64,000 bases of DNA from Gavia stellata (taxonomy: Eukaryota; Chordata; Aves; Gaviiformes; Gaviidae). Below the pieces are notes generated by a model. It saw only the letters and a list, made by a program, of their open reading frames with translations. It had not been told where the DNA came from and did no database searches. Both the position numbers and the translations under genes were made by a program. The DNA lies in the NCBI RefSeq assembly GCF_030936135.1, contig NC_082618.1:6607034-6671033 (forward strand). The letters are read 5' to 3'. How positions within the stretch are numbered: the stretch's first letter is position 1; every line of letters begins with the position of its first letter. Below, piece by piece: positions 49,301 to 59,800 of the stretch.

Positions 49301-51130
49301 CATGAAGATTGTAATGGGCACAGGACCCGTGCTTGCTGCTTGCTCCCTGGCAGAGGTGAGGCTTCATGGGACATTTGGGGTCCCGGCCGTCGGCCGGACG
49401 GGCTGCAGGTAACTGGTCTCCTGGGCTGGTGGTGTAATAATTTGGCTCTTGGAGTAAGGGAGGTGCGCACTTTTCCCTTCATCCCGGGCGAGATGCGCTG
49501 TTTGTCTGGCAACGTCTCCTTGGAAGAGGCCCTGTGGCCATAAATTCTGCAGGAGCCACGGGGAGTGGGGGATCCCAGCCCTGGCAGGGGTTTCTCTTTC
49601 TGCTTCTTTTCCATTATTAAATATATTTGTTGGAGAGGTGAACTGACTCGGTCTTGCTGGCTTCTTGCTGTACAACAGACTTACAGATGTATGTAAAGAA
49701 CAGGCTCCGAGATGAAACTCGGGGACAGGCAGAGGATTTTAGGGCTGGAAGCACCTTGTCTGCCAGCTCCTGTTAGGCAGCGAGTTGTGTGTATCGGCAG
49801 GACTGAGTGCGCGGTTGCTGTTCAGGAAAGTGCTGATGATGCTCAGTCGATTCAGGTGGGAAAACTGCCTTATGCAGAATGAATGCACGAAGTGACCAGT
49901 CCCATTCCCATCGACTTTGGGGCACAGTATCCAGCTCCAGGTTTGAAATGATGCTCCTCCAATTGGATTTTTGGGCATGGGCCCCATACAGCGTCTTGCA
50001 GGGTCCCAACAGCGTTTGATTGTTTAATGTTGTTACGTGTTATCACCCTGCTAATAGCACGAAGAGGACTGATCCTTTTAAAGGGAGGAGGCCGTACCTA
50101 GGATGGAGTCTGCAGGGGAAAATGCTGCTGGGGGGGGCCAGGCATCACTTCCCGCTGCCTCCTGTTGACATTGGCAAATTGGCTGCCTCGCTCCGACTTC
50201 TCTGGAGAGTTTTACTGCCAGGTGAGGCCTCTGGTTAACAGAAACTTGTGGTTTCTGCAAACCATGTGGCTGCGTGTTTCCTCACGTGACATGACTTGAT
50301 ATGGCTGAACCAGTGAAATGTAGTTTTTAGCGCATGACAGCAGTATGATACACCTTGGGGGGAGACACCGGTGTTTGGTCTGGTTTTGGATCCCGTGCAG
50401 CATGGGTCTGTAAACCAGAGCCAAACCCTCGTGAAGACAGTGGGGCTCCGCATGGTTCTTGTGGTCCATGTATAAAAATGCATTACAGTGGTTGGTCTTC
50501 AGAGGTTTTGGAACAACTATGTGGGCCTCCAGCAATTTGGCTGTCAAGGAGAGCTGCCTTTTATTCATTGACACCACAGAGTATTTCTAACACAGTTGCA
50601 GAATGCCCGCAGAGCATGTTCCCACTGCGGGAGGAGATGCTTTCCCAGCCCGGGCACTGCGCAGTGCAGCGGCTGCCATGGGTCTTCTCCTGCCCTGGCC
50701 AAGCAGCGGCTTGGGATTGGATGGAGAGTTTGCGGCATGTCTGTGTTGGAAAGCAGCCCCTTGCATCGGGCGAGGGTCTGAGGCTATTGCTGGGGCCTCG
50801 GCAATCCCAAAGCTTATTCCTCCCAGGCATTTCTTGAGCAATCTGCCTCGGGCAGCAGGTGAGCGGTGCCTGTCTGGAAGAGAGTTGTTGGTCATGTTCT
50901 TTATCCAAGAGCTTTAATCCTTGTCCTAAGCCCTGCCGGCGGAGTGCTGGAAAGATAAGGAGTGATTGAATATTGGATGGGGAGCTGTGGAAGGAGCAGC
51001 GTGGGCAAGGGGCGGTTGCAAGCGCTGGATGAGGGTGGCGGGGGGACCTTGGCTGGGGCAGGGGGTGGCAGGGCACAAGCGGTGACTTCCAGATGGGCAC
51101 TGGAGCGGCTGCTGATGGGGGGGTGAAGGC
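34300..51130. other. Intergenic region, second part: no gene recognised
   Basis: About 17 kb of moderately GC-rich DNA with AT-rich islands (for example 41.45-41.6 kb, 42.4-42.6 kb, 46.1-46.7 kb). I see no coding exon of any family I know, no tRNA and no recognisable transposon. Small features are a near-duplicate of TTTTCTTAAATCCTTTTT at 46.11-46.16 kb and short homopolymer tracts. SBDS, the human neighbour of TMEM248, is not here. Confidence 0.5.
46108..46160 (+). repeat. Imperfect tandem duplication of a T-rich 24-bp segment
   Basis: TTTTCTTAAATCCTTTTT occurs at about 46117 and again at about 46141, separated by a T homopolymer. A simple slippage or duplication product with no apparent role. 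Confidence 0.7.
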
Positions 51131-52090
51131 GAGGGAGGAGGCCAGGAGGTGCAGGAGCAGCCACGGTTTGGTGTGGCACCGCAGCCGGAGCCGGGAGTCC
51201 CGCAGGATCCCCCTGCCCGGTGCCTCATCCCGGGGATGGGCTCGGCGGAGTACCCGAGGGGACAGACGGGGCTGCGTGCGGGGCCCTCCCCGGGTCCGAG
51301 CACAGCCCTGCGGGGGACGGGCACGGCCAAGTGCCTGCAGGTCCCTCGGGGTGAGAATACAGCGGGAAACCCCTCCCTGCTCCTCCCCGGGAACCACCAC
51401 CGGGGATGCCCCACGCTGCCTCCCGGGGGCCACCTGCAGCCCAGCCCCGGTGCACCCCCCCCGCTGCAATCCTGTACAAGCCCGCTGCAGCTCCCCTCCA
51501 TGCAACGTCCCCCCCGTCCCGTCCCCCCCCCCCAGGTGCAATCCCCAGCGCCGCGGGGCGAGATGCGGCGGCGGAGGAAGGAAGAGCCCCGTCCGGCTCC
51601 AGCTTCCTCCGCAAGCCCTGCCTCGGTGCACGGTGCCCGCCCCCGGCCCTCCCCCGGCTCTCCCCGTTGCATGCACCCCGCAGCCGGGCGAGCCGCGCCG
51701 CGCCGCCTCCCCGGGGAGCTCCCGCCGCGCAACAGTTGCCCCCAAGTCGTGGCCGCCCCCCCCGCCCGCCCCGGAGAGCCCCCTCGGCACCGGGAGGAGG
51801 AGGCGAGGGCTGCTCGGGGGGGGGGGCTGCGCGAAGCCGCCGCCGCCGCTTTGCTCCGCAGGGCTGAGCACTGCCGCTCTCATCGCTCCGCTGCCGCCGC
51901 CGCCGCCCGGGGCCGGGAGAAGGAGCTCCTCGGATCCCGGCTTCTCGCCTCCCCGCAGCCATGGAGCGGGGCGGCGGGGCCGCGGCGCGGCTCCTCTCCG
52001 CCGGGCGCAGCCGTCCTCTCCTCCGCCTGCGGGAGCGGAGCAGCTCCGCCGCCGGGCACCGGCCCCCCTGCTAGGCTCCCGGGGGGCGCC
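51130..52090 (+). promoter_or_regulatory. LRRC75A: CpG-island promoter of LRRC75A
   Basis: Nearly 1 kb of dense CpG with GC boxes, C and G homopolymer runs (about 51525 and 51811) and GCC-trinucleotide runs (about 51838 and 51890). It ends about 450 bp before the LRRC75A start codon and lies on the expected side, so it is taken as the promoter with part of the 5' UTR. The long open frames across it (444 codons on +, 655 on -) are low-complexity and not credible proteins. Confidence 0.7.
51961..52074 (+). other. Candidate upstream ORF in LRRC75A 5' leader, 37 codons
   Basis: The ATG sits in a near-ideal context (GCCATGG), reads 37 arginine/alanine-rich codons and stops at TAG 52072-52074. If transcription starts before it and the leader is unspliced, it would precede the LRRC75A start and reduce initiation there. 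No conservation evidence is available. Confidence 0.25.
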
Positions 52091-52104
52091 GAGCCCCATC
52101 CCGC

Positions 52105-52460
52105 ACCCCCTGAACCCCTTGTGCACCCCCTGAACTCCTCGTGCATCCCCCCAACCCCTTGTGCATCCCTTTGTGCATCCCCCCCAACCTCCTGTGCACC
52201 CCCAAACCCCTTGTGCATCTCCCCCACCCCTTTGTGCATCCCCCTGTGCACCCCCAAACCCCTTGTGCATCCCCCTGTGCACCCCCAAACCCCTTGTGCA
52301 TCCCCTCCATCCCCTTGTGCATCCCCCTGTGCACCCCCAAACCCCTTGTGCATCTCCCCCATCCCCTTGTGCATCCCCCTGTGCACCCCCAAACCCCTTG
52401 TGCATCTCCCCCATCCCTTTGTGCATCCCCCTGTGCACCCCCAAACCCCTTGTGCACCCC
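52105..52460 (+). repeat. C-rich higher-order minisatellite, 52-bp unit
   Basis: Monomers built on GTGCAYCCCC...CCCCTT are organised into a 52-bp compound unit: a 19-base segment starting GTGCACCCCCAAACC, a 21-base segment starting GTGCATCTCCC, and a 12-base GTGCATCCCCCT. Compound units begin at 52194, 52246, 52277, 52329, 52381 and 52433. The one at 52246 lacks the 21-base segment and is 31 bp long. Before 52194 the monomers are irregular. Because 52 is not a multiple of 3, successive copies shift frame, yet several frames stay open on both strands since the unit has no stop codons in them. The G-rich complement has runs of 4-5 G separated by 3-8 bases. Confidence 0.95.
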
Positions 52461-52533
52461 CCTTCTGTGGCTTCCAGCCCTAAGCCCCCCCTTGCATGCA
52501 GCCCCAGGGCTGCAGGAGCAGGGGCCACACGCC

Positions 52534-52797
52534 ATGGGCACCAAGCAGACCAAGGGTTGCCAGCCGGGCAGCGCTGGGGAGAGCCCCCCGGCCCACCACC
52601 GCAAGAAAGTACCCCCCAGAGAAAGGGGGGACTTCCTCGCCTCCCTCATGGTGAAGTCCGGCGAGAAGTTTGGGAAGGGTGGTGGCAGCGGCTTGCCCCC
52701 TTACCACCGGCGGATCTGCATGATCCAGGACATGCTGGTGCTGGTGAAGCAGGGGAAGCAGGAGGAGGCCACCGAGCTGCTGAGGCACCTGCGGCAG
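52534..52797 (+). CDS. LRRC75A: LRRC75A (FAM211A) first coding exon, residues 1-88; 3' part outside window
   Basis: The exon encodes MGTKQTKGCQPGSAGE, a basic linker, then FLASLMVKSGEKFGKGGGSG and LPPYHRRICMIQDMLVLVKQ, ending EATELLRHLRQ. It ends in CGGCAG|GTGAGG at 52798. Human LRRC75A, as I remember it, starts MGTRQTKGS and has the matching block MPPYHRRVGMVQELLRMVRQ before HLRQ, at the same kind of exon edge. The paralogue LRRC75B matches much less well at the N-terminus. The leucine-rich repeats are in later exons, which are not in the window. Function is not established. The start is supported by context (GCCATGG) and by an N-myristoylation signal: Gly2 with Thr at position 6 and Lys at 7. 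An open frame continues in phase upstream through the minisatellite but has no ATG. Confidence 0.82.
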
Positions 52798-54853
52798 GTG
52801 AGGATGGGCAGGTTTCTCCCGGGGGGCTGCCTGCTTGCGGTGGGGAAAAGGTAGTCTAGGAGCAAAACACATCCCGGTTTTGAAAGCCTGCTAGCAAAGA
52901 GGGGGGCACGCTGGGTTTTTGCGGGTCTAACTCTCGTGGCGTAGTTTTGGGGAAGTGGCTGAGGAGCTGCAGGGTGGTCATGGTGCTGGAGATGGGAAAA
53001 TAACCCCAGGGAGGTGCTGTGCATTGTCTGCAGCGAGGAACCCTGCCGGGTGCATTTTTCTTCTTCCCTTCATCGCCTGCGTTGATAGCTCTGGGGTTTG
53101 CAGTATGCGCAGCCCACTCAAGGAGGTTCCCCCTCAACTTTCCAAAAGTTTGGTGTTTAAAGCAGATCTGTAAAAGCGCTGAGGCAATTTGAGCTAGCAG
53201 CTTTTGAGAATCGGCTCTTTTCTTCCCGGCTCAGAAATACCAAGAGTTGGCGGCTTCGCTTTTTATCTTGTTCTTTTTGACGCACAATCTGTTGGTGGAG
53301 TTTTGGTGGTGTTGACTGGGGCTTGTAGAAATCAGCGTGCGAGGCACTGTGCGAGAGCGGGGAATTAATTGTACGGAGCTCGAGACCTTTCCCCTTGAAA
53401 GTCTGTTTGAGCTGGGCATTAGCTGAGAAGAAACACTACGGAAAGTTGCTGTGAGCAAACAGAAAGGCAGCTGAGGAGCGCTGCTCTGTACCCAGCACAT
53501 CAGCATTTAACCTTTTCTACTGATAGACCCTGATAAAAAGACCGAAGTGCTGGGTATTTTCAAGGCTCTGGGGTACCCAGGGCTTTGAAAAACAGCAAGT
53601 TTTCCATGCAAACTGAAAACAGACCTGTCTTCAAGCTGGATTTTTCTCCCAAGGAGCCCGCGAGGCACCCGGCTGTTCGGCGCAACCAGTTCTACCACCC
53701 GGGGAAAAGTCGCTCAGATCTTTGCTGGGCATCGGGTGCTGCTTTCTCGCCCCGTAGATCGGCTCTGTGTCAGCCTGTCCATGTGAGAACAGCTGGGCCA
53801 GCGTCTCGCGGTTTTCTTCTTGATCTTGGTTTTTTTGCATTTTTTTTCCCCATTTTCTGGTCCTATTCACTTTTTAGCAAGTGGATGTGTTGTTTGGGGC
53901 ATGTCCGTCACCCCCCACCCCCCCGAGCGGCAGACTTCCATTGACCCCGTCGGCCAGCGTCCTTCTGCCTGGCCGGTTTACGGGACTTGGGACTATCTTT
54001 GGAGCAGTCCAGCTGAGAAATCCGAACAGCTTCGTATGTGTTTGCGTTCCTTTATAGAAAGCTCTCGCAACTTACTCCCAACCTCAAGATAAGGTGCTTT
54101 TTCCAAGATGAGCGTGCCCCCTCCCCGGGAGTCAGGGGTACGACTCTTTGGGACAATGACCTCTCCATGCGGGATCTGTGAGGCCGCAGTGGGTCAAACC
54201 CATGGCTGGGGAAAACCCCGTGGGGCAGAAGTGGCTGTGAGTTGGGCAGCAGATCTGTGCCAAAATGTTGCACCCTCTCAGCCCCGCCAACGCTTTTTTG
54301 TCGCACCGGCAGCCCATTGGAGCTGGCAGAAAGGCAGGTGCTAATTTTAGAAGGTGTTTATATCAGGCACCCCCCAAAAAAAAAAATCTCAGTGCCTGTG
54401 AAGTACCGTGAGCGGCTCCCAAGTTCTCTCTGGCTTCAGATACTGTTTTTTCTCAGCGATGCTCTGGTCTCTCCTCTCCCTCCCCGCGGGCTGGCCGTGC
54501 AGGGCGTGAGGGAGCTGGGATGTGTCGCAGCGTCTGCCCCAGTGACAAATCTGACTGTGGGGGCATCCCATCACCTGACTACGGGGGAAAAAAAGCTAGA
54601 AATTAATTTTAAAAGGTGGGGGAAGCGAAGAACCTGTTACAGTCAGATAAGTCTTTGTGAGTGAGTGTTTCTGAAGAGCTTGCTCTGATAAAATATATCT
54701 TAGAGTGTCAAAATAGGGAACACTTTGTCCTAGATACTATAATAGACTCGAAGCACATTTTTAATGAGACGGTATTATTCCTTGCCTCTGGGTAGCGAAT
54801 GTGGGATGCCCCACTGAACAAATTCCGATTGCTGGGGTTTTTGAAGGGCTGCC

Positions 54854-54892
54854 TTTTGGGAGATGGTGTTTTGGGAGATGGTGTTTTGGGAG
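54854..54892 (+). repeat. Short 15-bp tandem repeat
   Basis: TTTTGGGAGATGGTG is repeated about 2.6 times in tandem within LRRC75A intron 1. Probably a local replication-slippage product. Confidence 0.8.
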
Positions 54893-56860
54893 TGCATCGG
54901 TGGCTACCAGGGATGCTCTGTTCGCTCCCAAGGATCTGGGGCTGTGAGGCAGTGGGAGTCTTCCAGAGCTGAGCTCTTGCTGTGTCCCAGCCTGAAAATG
55001 CGGATATGGGGGGAAGGATCCATGCAGAGAGGGATCGACGGGTGGGGCAGAGACCTCTTCTCATGAGCTATTAATAGGGCATCCACCGCAGCTGGTCTGC
55101 GGTGTTGGTTGGTCTGTGTAGTTGCTAACGTGACATGCGATGATGCTGCTGCAAAACTGGGGGTTTTGAGCAAACCTAGTGCCCTGGTGCCCAGGTCTCA
55201 GTTTTGTTTAGTCTTTTTATTTTTTGAAAAGCCCGGCCATTTAGGTCACTGGGAGCCTTTCCGCTGACTTCACCAGGTTCTGACGCCAGCCCAGCGTGCT
55301 AGCGAGGGGGTAGGTGACAGCATCCCCACAGTTTGGAGGTGCTCCATCCTTTTTTTCGAGCGGGATGAGCGTGTTGCCAGACCTGAGGCTGACCAGCTTT
55401 TCAGCTTTTCCTCGACATAATGTCCTGCCCGACCCACCCTCTGCAAGACGAGGTTCGGGGGCCTTCTCCCACCTGCCAGGGCCCCCACAAAAGCTGTGTT
55501 TGGTAACCAGCCAAAGGGCAGGGCAGCAAGGCCGTATTTTAAACACGCCGGAGCATGGGCAGGTCCACGCTGGCACCAACGTCCAGCATGGCCTTTTGCA
55601 TTTCACCAATTTCATCCATCCTGCTCCCCTCCCCTGAAATGGGAGTGATGCTGTTTTCTTTACAGGCTCTCGTAAACTTTAATTCATGTTTCCAAGAATG
55701 CTTGGAGGTTGCAAACAACTACAAAAGCGCCGAGATACAAAGTGGAGTACTTTTTGTTTAAAAAGGTAAAAAAATGTGAACAGCAGACGGACTTCTTTGC
55801 TTCGAGGCTGCTCCTCAGAGAGGTCAGAAGCGGTCTCCGGTGCGGAGGCAATTCGATTCCACTGCCTGCCCTCAAAATAACACTTATGTTATTGTTGCGT
55901 GCAAGGGCTGGCAGCAGCCGTTAGAAAGGGTACGTGCTCCTTTGGCCCAGCCAGCCTAATTTAACGACAGGTTCTTTAGCTAGAGATACCGGTTGCTCTT
56001 TCCCTCTGCTCTGGTAACGCTGTCAACTGCCCGGAGCCCAAACCCCACGCTGCGAAATTAAAATCCCCTCCCCGCTGCCCTCCTTGGATGAGGTGCGTTT
56101 TCCCGTAAGCCATCCTCACCAATGCGGCACGTAGGATGCTTTTTGCAGTTCAATGCATTGGGGGATAAGTGGAAATACACTGAAATACTTCACATTTTAT
56201 TGAGGCCAGAGTGTGGGGTTGCAAGAACCTTGCTAGTCACCTGGATGGAGCCGGTTGCCTTTCATGGAACTAATCCTTGCGCTGAATAACTTTGAATTCT
56301 TTTTCTCTGCTATAAAGGGACTTCCTGGATTTACCTGTTGGCATCTTCTCTGCTTTCCTGCAAGGAGCTGCTGTAGGGCCTCACCCTAAGAGAGGGTGAA
56401 AACTGAATTAATTAAGGGTGTCCAGCACTTGGAGAAACCTGGACCCTGTACCCCGACCCTGCCGGCTGTCACGGCTGGGAGAATTGTGGCTCCTCTGTGC
56501 CGATAAACTGCCGTGCTCGTTTCCACCGGTTGCAGAATAGGCTGGGCTTTAATATTATCTAGTGTATCACTTTTTTTTTTTAAACTTTTTTTTTTGACAC
56601 ACTCTTGAGTTTCAGTAGTTAAAGCAGCCAAGTGCTGTCAGTATATTAAATTCTGGGAGTGTCTCCTGCTGGGGAGAGGATTTGTAAAACAAAGCATGTT
56701 TTCCTCCTCTCTGCTGCCAAACGGATCGTTTTCCCAAGTGAAATAGTGAGGCGCTTCCCAGCACATTACGTTTCACTCGAAGAATTTGCCATTGGTTCTG
56801 GCTCAATGTGGAGTTTGTGCTGGCCTGTTGCTGCTGCTCCGGCGGAGCTGGGCTGGTGGG

Positions 56861-56894
56861 AGAGGGGAGGGGGAGGAGGAGGAGGAGGAGGAGG
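56861..56894 (+). repeat. Purine tract with (GGA)n microsatellite
   Basis: A pure purine run that becomes at least seven GGA triplets, inside LRRC75A intron 1. Length variation between individuals is likely. The reverse strand would read as polyproline but no gene is indicated. Confidence 0.85.
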
Positions 56895-59800
56895 CATCCA
56901 CCGTCTCTGGGCATCACCTGCACGGGGCAGGGGGTATGCAACAGTTCCAGGAATTAAAACCAAAAAAAAAAGGGAAAAAGAGGGCAAATTATAATAATAA
57001 AACCTCCTGGCGCTGAAGATGGCCAGAAGCCAAATGGCAAGGTCCAAGGCGCAGCAAAGCTTTATGACATGTAAGGTGGCTTCTCTGCTCGCGCCAGCCT
57101 CGTCTGGGCGGTGGCGGGGTGGAAGGGCAGGGCAGAGGGGTCAGTGCCCCGAACGGGGGCAAAGACACCGCAATAACTCCGATTTGCAAGAAGGGGCTGG
57201 GGGCAAACGTGCTCTGATGCCCGCCGAGCCGCGCAGACCCTGCGCCCGCAGTGCAGGCAGCCGCCTCTTTGCCACGGGCAGCCTGCGATCCCCGTGGTCT
57301 ACCCCCCAAACACATCCCTGCCGTAGGTGCAGGCGTCCCCCTGCCCCGGCCCAGGCCAGCCCCTGGGTTTTGCAGCCAGCGGTTGCGGGGAGCAAGGCAC
57401 GACGTGTCCCGACGTCCGCCCCGCTGGGTCGGCGATTAAATGCCTGCTACTTCTGAGCAGCTGCCTGGTGCCGTGGGGACTGCGTGGCACAGGGATGCTT
57501 TGTTAATTAAATGATGAATATCTCCATCGGAAGAGGAGGCCTGGCCAGGGGGAATAGTTTTAAAAAAAATTTTAAAATGGCTAATGTAGAGACAGTTCAC
57601 TTCGGGCTTCTGTGGCCTTCTCCCTGCTACACCAGGGCAAAGGGCTGCACGGCAGAATTAAAAAGCAATTCTTAGGGGCAATCCTTCTGCTTAATCAACA
57701 TTGGTAAGTGCATTAAATGGCAGCTGATGTAGATGGAGGGCTATTTATCCCAGTTGTCCCTGTGATTTATATCGCACCTATCCCTATTTTCTTCCCCCAG
57801 TTGCCCCAGCACTTGGGATTTTGCACTTCCCGGGGAGGCAGGAGCTGCCGGCGAGAGTTTGGTGCAGGGCTGTGAAAGGCAGCGAGCCACAGCCGACGGC
57901 CGGGGCAGCCCATGAGGGAGCAATGAGACATCAAAAGGTTGGCAGCCTTTCTGGGGAGGGTAAGCACTGCTTCTGGAGCTCTCGAGGGTGCTCAGAGGTG
58001 CTGAGATGGGGAGGAGAAGGTTTACCCCAGTTCAGACCAGCGTTATACCTGGGTGGGCTAGAAAAGCAGTCACCTGTGAAGATGCGTTTGTCCCCTTGGT
58101 GTAACTTTGTGCGCTCGGTAAAAGCTCCTGAACTATTTCATGGCCCAATATCAGCCTGGTCTGCGTGTTATGCAGCGTGCACCTTCACGGCACATGCTGT
58201 GGGTCGGGGTGCTTTCAGGGTTATTTATATCCCCAGACTGCACTTATGAGATGGAGATGCTGTTGCGTAGTAGATCCCCATCGAGGTGGATCTGTTGTCA
58301 GGCAAGTTTGTGATGATTGCGGTGTCTCTGGCAGCTCATCAGGATGAAGGGGATGTTTTTCGGTGCCGCCTTGTCTCGGATTCAAACTTTCTCCCCGAAG
58401 GATGCTGGCCCCGGCTTTGCACCAGCCTCGAAGCACGCGCTTCAGCCCTGGCGATGCCAAAACCGCTTAAACGTTCCTCCTCAGCCGTGCGGCTGGACGT
58501 GCATATGGACGTCTAGAGCAGACCTTGGGGAGCACTGTGGTCTGGTTGATACGACGCAGCTTGGCCGCAGCCTGCGGGTGCCTTGTAGCTGGGTTGTGCC
58601 CCTCTGTGCTCGCTCTCAGCCCTGCATGCGCCAGCCGTGGGGCATCATCCCCACGGAGACCATCCGGTAGCCCCCGGGATGCTGGAGGACCTTCAGCATC
58701 GTTTCCACCACACGAGCAAAGGCCTGGACCCTCCTCCTGAGCGCTAAGCCCAGCCGATGCATCAGAGGTGTCTGGGGCTGGAGTTTCTCAGCTCCCCGCA
58801 GCCTGCGAGCTGCTGGCAGGAGGGCAGGGATGAAGAGGTTTGCAGCATCGCGCTTGGATTTTTGCAAGCCGGAGCCCCCGGGGACAGCGAGCGGGGACCG
58901 AGGCCGGGTGCTCTGCCTGCAGCGGTGGAAGTTGGGTAACCCGGCGGGGCGGCGTTGGGATTGGTACTCGTTTCCTCTGGTTTGGGTTGCTGATGAAACC
59001 ACCAGCGCTCCCCACAGTTATTTTTAACCCTTAGGCTGCTGGAGGCGTTGACAGCAAATGACCGTGCCTGGCGGTGGTGGGGTGGTTTCTGCCCCAAATG
59101 GGTGTCTCTGGTCTCCTCGCTGTGCTCGCAAACCCTGCCCAGGTGCAAGCTGCTCTCTTGCAGCGTCCTTTCTCCGCTTGCTTCCCATCCTGGCTCCTTC
59201 TGCTCTTTTTCCTTTCCCCGTGGGATTTGGATTCGCAGGTGGATGTGTGTTGGCTTGGCATCCGAGCAGCCTGGTTTTAATTAACCCCTGGAAGTTGGCT
59301 GCTGCCGCTGCTCCTCCTAAGGAGAATGTGTCTTTGGGGGATGCTGAGATGCAGGGAGGGGGGGAAAGTCAGGCAGCGCTGAGGAGGGCAGAGGTGGTAC
59401 GTGCTTGGCACTGTAGGTGCCATCCCCTGAGTCCCCATGCTCCCCATGCCTGCAGCAGCAATGCTCACCCTGCTGCTGGCATGGAGCAGAGCGGGTTTTA
59501 TCTGCTAACAGGGATGTCCCCCCTGGGATTGGGGAATCACACGCATAAGAAATCAGTGTTGCTAGTGGATGCATTCATGCAATACACACAATGCACCCAG
59601 GCAGGCCCTGCTTGCTGCGGAGACAGCACTGAGCGGGGCTGAGCGGGGCTGAGAACCATCTTCATATATCCATTTGCATCTGAGAGGCGTGTCCTGGACT
59701 ATCTCCCTCTATGGCCAGTTTTCCAAGGGTCTCCAGCTCAGCCTTTTCCCCATCCCAGCTGCTGGAAGTGCTGCTGGCTCGGAGGGCTGCGTGCCCGGGG

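Noticed and set aside
50561-52528. A 655-codon open frame on the - strand and a 444-codon frame on the + strand (51149-52483)
   Set aside because: Both run through the CpG island and minisatellite. Their composition (Gly/Ala/Pro/Arg, then repeat-encoded peptides) is set by base composition, and the two overlap on opposite strands. No domain, splice pattern or homology supports either.
52141-52533. In-frame N-terminal extension of LRRC75A encoded by the minisatellite (about 131 codons, Pro/Cys/His-rich)
   Set aside because: The frame is open but has no ATG, beginning only with GTG. The downstream ATG has good context and a conserved myristoylation signal that requires Gly2 to be N-terminal.
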